NCBI GenBank assembly: GCA_028283625.1
Contig: JAPWKG010000008.1
Coordinates: 62,001-126,000, forward strand
Reading direction: 5' to 3'
Source: Acidobacteriaceae bacterium
GTDB taxonomy: Bacteria; Acidobacteriota; Terriglobia; Terriglobales; Acidobacteriaceae
DNA: 64,000 nt
Positions 6,570 to 15,540 of the stretch are shown in pieces. Each line of letters begins with the position of its first letter. Within the stretch, counting starts at the first letter, position 1. The position numbers and the translations under genes are program-made. The notes beneath the pieces were generated by a model. The model saw only the letters and a program-made list of their open reading frames with translations, searched no databases and was not told the DNA's origin.

Positions 6570-9494
6570 CTAGAGCTTCTCAAGCTGGGCAAACTTCTCG
6601 ACCAGCTTCTTCATGCCGTGGCTGTTAAATTGTACCGTGATTTTCGCGTCATCCCCATCTCCTTCGCGAGCGAAGATGACTCCTTCCCCATATTTCGGGT
6701 GTCGAACCCGGATTCCCTTGCCCATGCCGGCCTTGCCTGCGGGGGCTGCGGCCGAGGGTTTTGCGCCGCCGGAGAACCGCTTTTCTCCGAACTTCAGCCC
6801 GGAATTAGCGGTTTTTCCAAAGAACTTTGCGGTGTTGTCGAGCGGCCCGGAGCCAAAGCGAGAGTTTGTGCCGCCTGCGAAACGCTGGTTGGCGTACTGG
6901 CGCGCGGGCCGGTGATTTGGGTCCTGGCTTTCGTCCTCATAGGAGTAGCCGGAATCATTGGAGTAATCATCGTCCCCGCGTCCGCGGCGCGAACCGTAGG
7001 CGCCACCGTGCCCAAAGTTCAGGGCGCCGCCCGGAGAGCCGAGATCTTCCATCAGCCGTTGCGGCACTTCTTCCAGGAAGCGCGAGGGAAGTGAGCTTTC
7101 CGGCATATCGTTGCCGTAGCGGCGACGGTAGCGGGCGCGCGTGAGCACCAGAGTGTCCATCGCGCGGGTCATGCCCACGTAGCAGAGGCGGCGTTCTTCC
7201 TCCATCTGGTCTGGATCCATCAGGGTGCGCGAGTGCGGGAAGAGTCCTTCTTCCATGCCGCAGAGGAAGACCAGAGGGAACTCCAGGCCTTTGGCCGCGT
7301 GCAGCGTCATCAACGTCACACGTGCGTCGGCGGAGTATTGATCTGCGTCGGAGACCAGAGCCGCGTGGTCCAGAAACTCGGCCAGCGTCTCGCCGCGCGA
7401 GGTTGCGTCCTGCGCCGCGTTCGCAAGTTCCTTGAGGTTTTCAATGCGGGAGAAGCTCTCCGGCGTCGCTTCATCTTCAAGCGCGCGGATATAGCCTGAG
7501 CGGTCGTTGAGGAACTTGATCAGTTCGGAAAGCGTTGCCGGATCGCCCGGCTTGCGAAAGGCGCGCTCGTCGGCTTCGTTGGCCGTATCGTGGTCACCGC
7601 CCTGCGCATCCAGAATGCGGTCGAGCTTGGCTTTGTTCTTCTCACGCTGCACCTCGCTGGCCGATTTTTTGAGCGCGACGGGTGCAAACGGGTTGAACTC
7701 CAGCTTGGCGGAGACGTTCTCCTCTGTGCTCGCGAAAAGGTTCAGCGGCTCAGAAGCGGCGTTTTCAGGCGCGATGGTCGAAACCTCTTCGCTGGGACCA
7801 AAGTCAAAGCCGAAGTTGAAGCTGGTATCGAAGTTGCTTCCGGCATCGTTTGCTTTGACGGTGGCCGGTGCTTCTTCTTCGCTGTTCGTTTCGCTGAAGC
7901 CAAAGTCGAAGCCTGTGTCCTCGGTTGCTGCGTCGGCAGAGGCTGCGAGCGAGTCGAGGTAGCCGTCGTCTTCGGTGGGCTGTGCGGCTGCTGGTGGCTG
8001 TGCGGCTGCTGCATCCGCCTCAAGCGCGGCCAGAAACTCAGGTCCCATCATGGCGCGGGCATCGGAGATCAACCGGCGGAAGTTCCCAAGCGCCGTAAGA
8101 GCACGCGCGGGCAGCAGCTTTTCCTTGATCGCCCGTTCAATGGCGTCCCACGTACTCATCCCCACGGTGAGCGCCATGTTCTCCAGCGTATCCATCGTGG
8201 TCTTGCCGATGCCGCGTGGGGGAGAGTTCACCACGCGGCCCAGCGCGACGGAGTCATGCGGGTTCTGCACCAGCTTCAGGTAGCTGAGCATGTCTTTGAT
8301 TTCCGAGCGGTCATAAAAGCTGAAGCCGCCGACCATGTGGTACTTCACCTGATAGCGGCGCAGCGCTTCTTCCACCAGACGCGACTGCGAGTTGGTGCGG
8401 TAGAGCACCGCGCAGCGTGGCGGCTCGGGAGCGTTGTAATCGGCCTCCCGAAGATACTTGGCGATGCGATCGGCGATGAAGAGCGCTTCGCTTTCTCCGT
8501 CCGGTGCTTCATAGAAGCCGATCAGAGAGCCGCCTTCGCGCTCGGTAAACAGGTTCTTGCCCTTGCGCTGCTTGTTCTGCGCCACTACGACGCTTGCGCC
8601 TTCCAGGATGACGGAGGTCGAACGATAGTTCTGCTCCAGACGAATCGTCTTTGCTTCCGGAAAGTCCTTTTCGAACTCAAGAATGTTGCGGATATCCGCG
8701 CCGCGCCAGGAGTAGATGGACTGGTCTTCATCGCCCACGACACAGACGTTGCTGTGCTTGCCGAGCAGCTTCATCAACTCATACTGCGGACGATTCGTGT
8801 CCTGATACTCGTCGATGAGGATGTACCTGTACTTGCGGTTGTACCGCTCGATGACCTCGCTGGAGCTCTTGAAGAGGCGCACGGTTTCCAGCAGAAGATC
8901 GTCGAAGTCGAGCGCATTGGCTTTGAAGAGCTCGTCTTTGTAGATCTTGAAGATGTGCGCGATCTTTTCTTCTGCAGGGTTGGCAGAAGCCAGGAAGTAC
9001 TCCTGCGGGTCGATCATATGATTCTTCGCCCACGAGATGCGGCCCAGCACAACGCGAGGCTTCAGCGCCTTGTCGTCGATGCCCAGTCGTTTGAGCGCGC
9101 CTTTGACGACCGCCTGCTGGTCGGTTTCATCGTAGATAGCAAAGCTGCGGGTGAGTCCTCTGCCGCCAACTCGCAGTGCTTCGATATCGCGACGCAGAAC
9201 GCGCACGCAGAAGCTGTGAAAGGTAGCCAGCGTTGGCTTGGCCAGAGTCGAGTGGCCGAGAATCTTCTCGACGCGCTCCTCCATTTCTTTCGCGGCTTTG
9301 TTGGTGAAGGTTACGGCAAGAATGTTGTCAGGGCTAACGCCGCGTTCCTGAATGAGATACGCGATGCGATGCGTGATCACACGCGTTTTGCCCGATCCGG
9401 CACCGGCAAGCAGAAGCACAGGGCCGTCGACACTTACGATGCCTTCACGCTGCTGCGGGTTCATGTTCGCGAGAAGGTCTGCCACGGCTTCCAT
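6570..9494 (-). CDS. pcrA: UvrD/PcrA-type superfamily 1 DNA helicase
   Basis: A 974-residue ATP-dependent 3'-5' DNA helicase. Visible motifs: Q-motif MNPQQREGI, Walker A AGAGSGKT (30-37), TFTNKAAKEMEER (motif Ia), DEYQDTN (Walker B), GDEDQSIYSWRGA (motif III), LEQNYRS (IV), TLHAAKGLEFP (V) and CYVGMTRA (VI). The C-terminus (GKGIRVRHPKYGEGVIF..) is the Tudor-like domain that in PcrA contacts RNA polymerase. Between about residues 490 and 645 there is an acidic, low-complexity insert with FDFGF and FNFGFDFG repeats that typical PcrA/UvrD (about 720-750 residues) lack. The ATG at 9492-9494 starts just before the Q-motif; the longer open frame upstream is not helicase-like. Confidence 0.95.
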   Translation of the reverse strand: MEAVADLLANMNPQQREGIVSVDGPVLLLAGAGSGKTRVITHRIAYLIQERGVSPDNILAVTFTNKAAKEMEERVEKILGHSTLAKPTLATFHSFCVRVLRRDIEALRVGGRGLTRSFAIYDETDQQAVVKGALKRLGIDDKALKPRVVLGRISWAKNHMIDPQEYFLASANPAEEKIAHIFKIYKDELFKANALDFDDLLLETVRLFKSSSEVIERYNRKYRYILIDEYQDTNRPQYELMKLLGKHSNVCVVGDEDQSIYSWRGADIRNILEFEKDFPEAKTIRLEQNYRSTSVILEGASVVVAQNKQRKGKNLFTEREGGSLIGFYEAPDGESEALFIADRIAKYLREADYNAPEPPRCAVLYRTNSQSRLVEEALRRYQVKYHMVGGFSFYDRSEIKDMLSYLKLVQNPHDSVALGRVVNSPPRGIGKTTMDTLENMALTVGMSTWDAIERAIKEKLLPARALTALGNFRRLISDARAMMGPEFLAALEADAAAAQPPAAAQPTEDDGYLDSLAASADAATEDTGFDFGFSETNSEEEAPATVKANDAGSNFDTSFNFGFDFGPSEEVSTIAPENAASEPLNLFASTEENVSAKLEFNPFAPVALKKSASEVQREKNKAKLDRILDAQGGDHDTANEADERAFRKPGDPATLSELIKFLNDRSGYIRALEDEATPESFSRIENLKELANAAQDATSRGETLAEFLDHAALVSDADQYSADARVTLMTLHAAKGLEFPLVFLCGMEEGLFPHSRTLMDPDQMEEERRLCYVGMTRAMDTLVLTRARYRRRYGNDMPESSLPSRFLEEVPQRLMEDLGSPGGALNFGHGGAYGSRRGRGDDDYSNDSGYSYEDESQDPNHRPARQYANQRFAGGTNSRFGSGPLDNTAKFFGKTANSGLKFGEKRFSGGAKPSAAAPAGKAGMGKGIRVRHPKYGEGVIFAREGDGDDAKITVQFNSHGMKKLVEKFAQLEKL

Positions 9495-9755
9495 TTTATC
9501 GCCCGAGGCTGAGGAAGGCGCAGCCGAGGCGATTAAGAAGAAGACGTGGGAAAGCTCGCTTCCGGATGCAGAAATCTGCACCACGTTTCGGTATTCCTCC
9601 TGAAAAGATTTTTGCGAAAAATACGGAACTAATCGTGAACCGGCCGCGTAGATCATCTTGCGACGAACAGAGCCCGAACCATGGCGGGTGAGTTCGCACA
9701 AAGTTCACCTGTTGTATGCAGGCACTTCACAAATTTTGAATTGAGGATTACTCAC

Positions 9756-10091
9756 ATGTTCCGTCGTCTCTTTTCCGCCTCCATGGTGATGGCCGCAGCC
9801 ATCAGCGTTGCTTCCACGTCGGCCGCCGTCGCCTCGCCGCTCAGCTTTCACAACCCGCTACACGCCAAGATGGGTGCCCCGTCGAACCTCAAGCCAATCA
9901 AGTTTTCGCTGCGCAACGACTCTGCCGCTGTTGTAACGGTGCAGGTTGGTTCGAAGAGCGTTTCGCTTGAGCCAGGGAAATCCCAGGACGCTGAACTGAT
10001 TGCCGGCGAGAAGGTCACCACCAGCGATGGCAGCACGGTGTATGCGGTGATCAGCAGCCAGATGAAGAACGCCACAATCGTCATCAAGTAA
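9756..10091 (+). CDS. Small secreted protein of unknown function
   Basis: A 111-residue protein with a Sec signal peptide (residues 1 to about 26, ending AAVAS). TTGAGG lies ten bases before the ATG. The mature part is about 85 residues, predicted as beta strands (IKFSLRNDSAAVVTVQVG, SVSLEPGKS), suggesting a small beta-sandwich with the flavour of a periplasmic chaperone-like or C-terminal Ig-type domain, but no family is recognised. It stands alone between the divergent helicase and the LOG hydrolase, and a terminator hairpin follows at 10138-10173. Confidence 0.7.
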   Translation: MFRRLFSASMVMAAAISVASTSAAVASPLSFHNPLHAKMGAPSNLKPIKFSLRNDSAAVVTVQVGSKSVSLEPGKSQDAELIAGEKVTTSDGSTVYAVISSQMKNATIVIK

Positions 10092-10137
10092 ACCGCTACT
10101 CAAAAATAGCGAGAGTTCCCAAGCTCGTTTGGGGAAG

Positions 10138-10173
10138 GGGAGACTTCGTACCGAGGCGAAGCCTCCCTCTTTG
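10138..10173 (+). terminator. Intrinsic terminator after the small secreted protein
   Basis: Arms GGGAGACTTCG and CGAAGCCTCCC (one mismatch) followed by TCTTTG; 46 bases after the stop codon. Confidence 0.65.
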
Positions 10174-10264
10174 TTTGCTTCTGCGTTGCGCCTTTCGTGG
10201 TTGCCTTTTGCTGGATGCGTCTGTCGGTCACAGGTCCGTTGCGTGTTCGCGGTATCCTCGTGCC

Positions 10265-10810
10265 ATGTCGACAAAGAACATTGCAGTCTTTTGTGCCGCA
10301 GCGGACGGATCGCGTCCGGAGTATCGTCAGGCGGCGGAAGATCTCGGCCGGGTGATGGCGCAGCGCGGGCTCGGGTTGGTTTACGGCGGAGCCACGGTTG
10401 GTCTGATGGGTGCGGTTGCAGGCTCTGCTCTGGCCGCGGGAGCGCAGGTCGTTGGGGTCATCCCGCAGGTACTGGTAAAGGGTGAGGTGGCGCATAACGG
10501 CCTCAGTGAATTGCACATTGTTGACACCATGCATACGCGCAAGGCCTTGATGGGAGAGCGCGCCGATGCGTTTCTGGTCTTGCCCGGCGGCTTTGGCACG
10601 CTGGAAGAGCTGTTCGAAGTCCTCGCGTGGCAGACGCTGAAGATTCACAGCAAGCCGGTCGTGTTGCTGAACACGGCTGGTTTCTACGACGGGCTGCTGC
10701 GCTTTCTGGATACCTGCGAGGCGGAAGGCATGTTGCGCGGCAACAGGAAGTGTCTTCTTTCCGCTGACACCATTGAAGAGGCACTGCGTTTGTGCGGCGT
10801 TTCGGCATGA
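10265..10810 (+). CDS. LOG family cytokinin-type nucleoside monophosphate phosphoribohydrolase
   Basis: A 181-residue TIGR00730/LOG-family enzyme, which cleaves the N-glycosidic bond of nucleoside 5'-monophosphates (known substrates: AMP and cytokinin riboside monophosphates). The Rossmann start (IAVFCAAADGS), the GGATVGLMG loop and the catalytic PGGFGTLEE motif are all present. In bacteria outside plant symbionts the physiological substrate is generally unclear. The upstream part of the open frame is not conserved in style, so the ATG at 10265 is used, though no strong ribosome binding site precedes it. The gene is followed at 57 bases by the TauE/SafE exporter. Confidence 0.92.
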   Translation: MSTKNIAVFCAAADGSRPEYRQAAEDLGRVMAQRGLGLVYGGATVGLMGAVAGSALAAGAQVVGVIPQVLVKGEVAHNGLSELHIVDTMHTRKALMGERADAFLVLPGGFGTLEELFEVLAWQTLKIHSKPVVLLNTAGFYDGLLRFLDTCEAEGMLRGNRKCLLSADTIEEALRLCGVSA

Positions 10811-10867
10811 GGGCTTTGTGCGCTCACCGCGCAGAGGGCTCGTAAATCCCCCGTAAAATAAAGGGAT

Positions 10868-11653
10868 ATGCACCTTGGTCTCATTCCCCACTGGCATTAT
10901 CTATGGCTGGTGGTGGCTTCGTTGATCGCCGGCGTGATGAACGCCATGGCGGGCGGCGGTTCCTTTATCTCGTTTCCGGCCATGATCGGTGTTGGAGTTG
11001 CGCCGGTTGAAGCGAACGCAACGAACACGGTGGCGCTTTGGCCAGGGCAGCTCGCATCGCTGGCGACGCTGCGTCGTGATGTGCGGCGCGATCTGCTGCC
11101 CGTTCTGGGAAGCGTCTGTGTTGTGGGCGGTATCGCCGGGGCGGAAACTCTATTGCATACGCAGCAGCGCACCTTTTTGCGCCTGATCCCCTGGCTGATT
11201 CTGATGGGGACCGTGCTGTTCGGCCTCAGTGGGCCTGTATCCAAATGGTTGCGGCGGCGCAGCGCGCATCACCATGCTGACCGCCCGATTCCTTTGCTTC
11301 CTCTTGCGCTGGCCTTGTTGCCGATCTGCTTCTACATCGGCTACTTCGGCGCGGGCGGAGGCTTTCTGGTTATGACCGTGCTGGCGCTCTTCGGCATGGA
11401 AAGCATGCATGAGCTGAACGCGTTGAAAGTGGTGGCGGCCACAAGCTCAAACTTCGTTGCGATTCTGACGTTTGTTGTGCAGGGTGCGGTGTTGTGGCAC
11501 TACTGTGCGGTCTCCATGCTCTTTGCCGGTCTCGGAGGCTGGGTGGGGGCGCACTTTGCACGTCGTGCCAACGGAGAGGTTTTGCGCGGCATCGTAGTGG
11601 CCACAGGCACGCTGATCGCGGCATACTTCTTCTGGAGGCAGCACAGCCTATGA
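10868..11653 (+). CDS. TauE/SafE family sulfite/anion exporter
   Basis: A 261-residue membrane protein with about eight hydrophobic segments in two homologous halves, each beginning with a Gly-rich signature (GVMNAMAGGGSFISFP near residue 25 and GYFGAGGGFLVM near 160). This is the TauE/SafE (DUF81) family, whose members export sulfite, sulfoacetate or related small anions; the substrate here is not determined. AAGGGA precedes the ATG. Its stop overlaps the start of the DUF971 gene (ATGA), so the two are translationally coupled. Confidence 0.9.
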   Translation: MHLGLIPHWHYLWLVVASLIAGVMNAMAGGGSFISFPAMIGVGVAPVEANATNTVALWPGQLASLATLRRDVRRDLLPVLGSVCVVGGIAGAETLLHTQQRTFLRLIPWLILMGTVLFGLSGPVSKWLRRRSAHHHADRPIPLLPLALALLPICFYIGYFGAGGGFLVMTVLALFGMESMHELNALKVVAATSSNFVAILTFVVQGAVLWHYCAVSMLFAGLGGWVGAHFARRANGEVLRGIVVATGTLIAAYFFWRQHSL

Positions 11654-12069
11654 GCCACGAGATTAAATTCGTCAGCGCGGAAGAAGCTGCCCGTCAGGCC
11701 AGCCGTGTACGGTTGACCGGAGAAGCGATTCAGCCCGCAAAGGTGCGAATCGATAAAACCGGAGGCACCGGGATGGAGATCGAGTGGCGTGATGGCCACA
11801 AGAGCCACTGGAGTTTTTCCTGGTTGCGCGAGGCCTGTCCCTGCGCCGGCTGCCATGAAGCGCGCGAAGCGGAAGGCCGTGAGCCCGGGGTTCCCAAGCC
11901 GCAGCCTGCCTCGTTGCTGCCGATGTATCAGGCGCCTGCATCGCCAACGGACGTTGTGCCTGTCGGCAAGTATGCGTTGAAGTTCACCTGGAACGACGGG
12001 CACGAAGCGGGCATGTATTCGTGGGATTACCTGCGCAACGTATGCGATGAAGAGCGCCGTCTGGGCTAG
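11650..12069 (+). CDS. DUF971 (GBBH-like N-terminal domain) protein
   Basis: A 139-residue protein consisting of one DUF971 domain, the fold that forms the N-terminus of gamma-butyrobetaine hydroxylase. The segment IEWRDGHKSHWSFSWLREACPCAGCH (written here as a region, residues about 40-65) contains the family's CPCAGC cysteines, which suggest metal binding, and the last third repeats the 'FTWNDGHEAGMYSWDYLR' type pattern. Stand-alone DUF971 proteins have been linked to iron-sulfur or Mrp-type cofactor biology, but no function is settled. It overlaps the TauE/SafE gene by four bases, and its TAG stop shares the palindrome CTAG with the convergent ABC ATPase. Confidence 0.88.
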   Translation: MSHEIKFVSAEEAARQASRVRLTGEAIQPAKVRIDKTGGTGMEIEWRDGHKSHWSFSWLREACPCAGCHEAREAEGREPGVPKPQPASLLPMYQAPASPTDVVPVGKYALKFTWNDGHEAGMYSWDYLRNVCDEERRLG

Positions 12070-12839
12070 GCCGGAAGCTCCGGTGTCGCAGCCAGCAGCT
12101 GTTGCGTGTAGTGTTCTCGGGGGTGTTCGCAGACCTGCTGCCAGGTGCCTTCTTCCACCAGCCGTCCGTGCTGCATGACGGCGACGCGATGGCAGAAGTA
12201 GCGCACCAACGGCATGGAGTGCGAGATAAACAGGCACGTCAGGCCACGGCGTTGCTGCAGCTCGCGGAGCAGATTAATCACCTGCGCACCTACGGAAACA
12301 TCCAACGCGCTTACCGGTTCGTCGAGCACCAGCAACTCGGGCTCCAGCGCAAGCGCCCGCGCAATGTTGATGCGCTGCCGCTGTCCGCCGGAAAACTCAT
12401 GCGGATAACGCGGCAACGCGGCGGTGTCGAGCCCTACCTCTTCCAAGAGCGCCTGCAGGCGCGCATCGAGCCCACCTTCGGGGCGTATCCGGTGAATAGC
12501 AAACGGTTCTGCGAGCGCCTGACGAACGGTCATGCGCGGGTCCAGAGCGGCATACGGGTCCTGGAAAACCATGGCCAGCCGCGCGCGCAGCGCACGCATT
12601 CTGCGCGCAGGGAGCGCGAGCAGGTCGACCTCACCGTTCTCCAGATACGCGGTGACGCTGCCGCTGGAGGGTTCGGTAAGGCGGAGAATCATTCGGGCGA
12701 CCGTGCTTTTGCCGGAGCCGGATTCGCCAACGAGGCCCAGCGTTTCACCGCGGTGCAGCGAGAGTGAGACGCCATCGACGACACGAGCGTCTCCGTAGAT
12801 TTTTACCAGGTCGCGTGCTTGGAGGAGGAGGTCGCTCAT
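12066..12839 (-). CDS. ABC transporter ATP-binding protein (OppF/DppF-like)
   Basis: A 257-residue ATPase with Walker A GESGSGKST (about 38-46), Q-loop VFQDPYAALDPRMTV, signature FSGGQRQR, Walker B LLVLDEPVSALD and H-loop FISHS. The 'QDPY-x-ALDPRMTV' segment is typical of the oligopeptide/dipeptide/nickel family OppF/DppF. No permease or binding-protein gene lies nearby, so its membrane partner must be encoded elsewhere, or it acts alone. It follows the SnoaL-like gene on the same strand by 21 bases. Confidence 0.9.
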   Translation of the reverse strand: MSDLLLQARDLVKIYGDARVVDGVSLSLHRGETLGLVGESGSGKSTVARMILRLTEPSSGSVTAYLENGEVDLLALPARRMRALRARLAMVFQDPYAALDPRMTVRQALAEPFAIHRIRPEGGLDARLQALLEEVGLDTAALPRYPHEFSGGQRQRINIARALALEPELLVLDEPVSALDVSVGAQVINLLRELQQRRGLTCLFISHSMPLVRYFCHRVAVMQHGRLVEEGTWQQVCEHPREHYTQQLLAATPELPA

Positions 12840-12860
12840 CGGTGTTGGGCGTAGAGTCCG

Positions 12861-13346
12861 TTAGTGGCTTGCGGCAGCGCTGGTAGTGTCATCGCGAACA
12901 ATCTTCCATCCCTGTTCGGTTTTTTCCAGCACGAGCAGGAAGTAGCCTTCACCGTTGCCTCCATCTTTCTGGTCGCGTACCAGATGAAACCATCCGGTTG
13001 CGGTGGCAAAGTGGGCATCGAGTGCTTGAACCTCCAGATCGGTAAAACTCAGCTTGCCCATCTGGGCCGATGTCGCATAGTGCTTCTTATAGGAGGCGCT
13101 CATTTGAGCGTAGCCGTGCTGCACCTTAGGGCCGATAAAGAGGATATCGGGGCTGTCCTTGTAGCAGTGAAGGAACGCATCCATGTTGCCCTGGTTCCAG
13201 TCTTCGGAGGACTGAATCAGACTGTGTCGGATCGCGGCTTCGTCCTGTGCTGTAAAGGCGGAGCTCGTTGCGCCGGAGCTTTGAGCGTGACCGTTAGGCG
13301 TAAGCGTGAGCGTAAGAACGAGTGCAGGCAGCAGGCGGTTGAGCAT
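12861..13346 (-). CDS. Secreted SnoaL-like/DUF4440 (NTF2-fold) protein
   Basis: A 161-residue protein with a signal peptide (MLNRLLPALVLTLTLTPNGHAQ) and one NTF2-like domain of the DUF4440/SgcJ type: 'DEAAIRHSLIQSSEDWNQGNMDAFLHCY' helix, 'DILFIGP' strand, and the C-terminal 'GYFLLVLEKTEQGWKIVRDDTTS'. The fold often makes small dimeric pockets; the substrate is unknown. I chose the ATG at 13344-13346, with GAGG about eight bases upstream, over a TTG 12 bases further up. It is divergent from the molybdopterin oxidoreductase gene. Confidence 0.85.
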   Translation of the reverse strand: MLNRLLPALVLTLTLTPNGHAQSSGATSSAFTAQDEAAIRHSLIQSSEDWNQGNMDAFLHCYKDSPDILFIGPKVQHGYAQMSASYKKHYATSAQMGKLSFTDLEVQALDAHFATATGWFHLVRDQKDGGNGEGYFLLVLEKTEQGWKIVRDDTTSAAASH

Positions 13347-13395
13347 GGGAGACCTCAAGGGGATGGAGCCGGAAGCGGCGACTTACAATCATGGT

Positions 13396-15492
13396 ATGTC
13401 GAGTCGCCAGGTTCATGCGGTCTGCACGCACGATTGCCCCGATTCCTGCGGTGTTCTGGTTACCGTTGAGGAAGCTACCGGGCGTGCCTTGAAGGTGCAG
13501 GGAGATCCATCGCACCCGGTGACACGCGGTTTCTTGTGCGGCAAGGTGGCACGCTATCTGGATCGGGTGTACTCCCCCGAGCGGCTGCTTTCCCCGATGC
13601 GACGCCGTGCCGGTGTTGCGAAAGGGCCGCTGCCTAAAGGGCAGGAAGCCGCAGCGTTTGAGCGCATCTCGTGGGAAGAGGCGCTGACCGAGATCGTTGC
13701 GCGGCTGCAGTCGGTTGCTGCGGAGTACGGTCCGGAGAGCGTTCTGCCCTACAGCTACGCGGGAACGATCGGCCAGCTTGGCTACGGCTCCATGGATCGC
13801 CGTTTTTTTTACCGGTTTGGCGCGTCGCAGCTCGATCGTACGATCTGCGCTTCTGCAGGCGCAGAAGCGCTCACGCGTGTCTACGGTACGCGTCTGGGCA
13901 TGGAGCCGCAGCAGTTTGCCGAGGCCGGCCTGATTCTGGCCTGGGGCGCGAACATTCATGGCAACAACATTCACCTGTGGCCGTTTATTGAACAGGCGAG
14001 GCGTGCGGGAGCGAAGCTCGTCGTCATCGACCCGTATCGCACGCGCACAGCCGCGCTGGCGGACGAGCATCTGGCCATTCTGCCGGGAACGGACGTGCTG
14101 CTTGCTTTGGCGATGATGCATGTGCTGTTTCGCGATGGCCTGGTCGACGAAGCGTATCTGGAGGAGTGCACCGAAGGCTGGCGCGAGCTCCGTGCTCATG
14201 CCTTACAGCCGGAGCACGCCCCGGCGGCGGTGGCAGCCACTACGGGGCTGGGCGCAGAGCGGATTGAGGCGTTGGCACGAACCTTTGGTCTCGCAGGCCG
14301 CGATGGCCGCAAGCCAGCGGCTATCCGGATGAACTACGGCATTCAGCGAGCGGAGGGTGGAGGAACGGCAGCACGCGCGGTTGCGATGCTGCCACTGCTC
14401 ACAGGGAGCTGGAAGCAGCGCGGGGGCGGTTTGTTGCTTTCGATGAGCTCCGCGTTCGGTTTCAACAGCGCCGCATTGCAGATGCCGGAGCTCGGCAAGC
14501 GCAGCCCGCTGGGACGTCTCGGGCGCATGGTGAACATGAGCCAGCTGGGCGATGCGTTGACGACGCTCAACGATCCGCCGGTGAAAGCTGTCTTTGTTTA
14601 CAACTGCAACGCCGCCGCGGTTGCGCCGGATTCGACGCGTGTGCTGCAGGGGTTGCGGCGCGAGGACCTTTTCACCGTTGTGCACGAGCAGTTCTTTACT
14701 GACACGACGGATTACGCCGACCTCGTTCTGCCGGCCACAACGTTTCTGGAACACACGGACCTGATGGGCTCCTATGGCCATCGCTTCGCGCAGCTCTCGC
14801 AGCAGGCCATTGCCCCTCTGGGAGAAGCGCGATCGAACGTGTGGCTCTTCTCGCAGCTCGGACTCCGTATGGGCTTTGAGCCCGAGTTCTTTGCCGTGGA
14901 GGAAGAGGCGCTGATCGAGCAGGCGCTGGTGAGTCCTAGCCGTTTGCTGCAGGGCATTACGAAGGAACGCCTGCAGCGGGAAGGCCATGTTCCTCTGGCG
15001 TTTGAGGAGAACGCGCTTCCGTTCTCCACGCGCGAGTGGTTCGGCCATGCCAGCGCTCGTGCGCAGATGCTGCCTGTGCCGCAATGGCAGGCGCCGGTGG
15101 AGTCCATTGCTCATCGGGAGGCTGCGTTTCCGTTGCAGTTCCTGCCGCGCAAGGCGGACAACTTTATGAACACCACCTTTGCCAATCTCGCGGGACACCA
15201 GCAGATGGAGCGTAAGACCGCCGGTGTGCTGGAAATGCATACAGAGGATGCGGCCTCGCGCGGCATTGCGCAGGGGGATGAGGTGCGTGTCTGGAATACG
15301 CGTGGCAGCATCCGTTTGCTGGCGAAGCTGGGCGAGCAGGTTGGCAGGGGGGTAGTGGCGGCACGGTTGGACTGGCAGAAGCTCTCTGCAGACGGCGCAA
15401 ACGTCAATGCGCTTACAAGCCAGCGCCTCACAGATATCGGAGGAGGCGCGACCTTCTACACCACGCTTGTTGATGTCGCAAAGGTTGACTAA
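13396..15492 (+). CDS. Molybdopterin-dependent oxidoreductase (bis-MGD, DMSO reductase family)
   Basis: A 698-residue enzyme of the DMSO reductase/formate dehydrogenase superfamily. The N-terminal 4Fe-4S motif is complete (Cys 10, 14, 18 and 48: CTHDCPDSC...GFLCGK), followed by molybdopterin-binding regions (WEEALTEI, YSYAGTIG, GANIHGNNIHLWPF, VIDPYRT), 'PATTFLEHTD' and a C-terminal dinucleotide-binding domain (NTTFANL...VRVWNTRGS). No Tat signal is seen, so it is probably cytoplasmic. The residues near ICASAG are where the metal ligand lies in this family. No partner electron-transfer or chaperone subunit is adjacent. The start is uncertain: there is no good ribosome binding site at 13396, and an ATG at 13363 is possible. 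Confidence 0.88.
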   Translation: MSSRQVHAVCTHDCPDSCGVLVTVEEATGRALKVQGDPSHPVTRGFLCGKVARYLDRVYSPERLLSPMRRRAGVAKGPLPKGQEAAAFERISWEEALTEIVARLQSVAAEYGPESVLPYSYAGTIGQLGYGSMDRRFFYRFGASQLDRTICASAGAEALTRVYGTRLGMEPQQFAEAGLILAWGANIHGNNIHLWPFIEQARRAGAKLVVIDPYRTRTAALADEHLAILPGTDVLLALAMMHVLFRDGLVDEAYLEECTEGWRELRAHALQPEHAPAAVAATTGLGAERIEALARTFGLAGRDGRKPAAIRMNYGIQRAEGGGTAARAVAMLPLLTGSWKQRGGGLLLSMSSAFGFNSAALQMPELGKRSPLGRLGRMVNMSQLGDALTTLNDPPVKAVFVYNCNAAAVAPDSTRVLQGLRREDLFTVVHEQFFTDTTDYADLVLPATTFLEHTDLMGSYGHRFAQLSQQAIAPLGEARSNVWLFSQLGLRMGFEPEFFAVEEEALIEQALVSPSRLLQGITKERLQREGHVPLAFEENALPFSTREWFGHASARAQMLPVPQWQAPVESIAHREAAFPLQFLPRKADNFMNTTFANLAGHQQMERKTAGVLEMHTEDAASRGIAQGDEVRVWNTRGSIRLLAKLGEQVGRGVVAARLDWQKLSADGANVNALTSQRLTDIGGGATFYTTLVDVAKVD

Positions 15493-15540
15493 GGCCACCT
15501 TTCTTGGGCTTCGCATCTCACTTCGCTGAAAGGAGTGACG

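Noticed and set aside
7590-9512. Long plus-strand open frame (640 codons) opposite the helicase gene
   Set aside because: It is the antisense shadow of pcrA in GC-rich DNA: Arg/Val/His-rich, no domain, no ribosome binding site, and the minus strand shows complete helicase motifs.
12066-12839. Complete peptide transporter operon
   Set aside because: Only one ATPase is present; the flanking genes are a SnoaL-like protein and DUF971, with no permease or binding protein.
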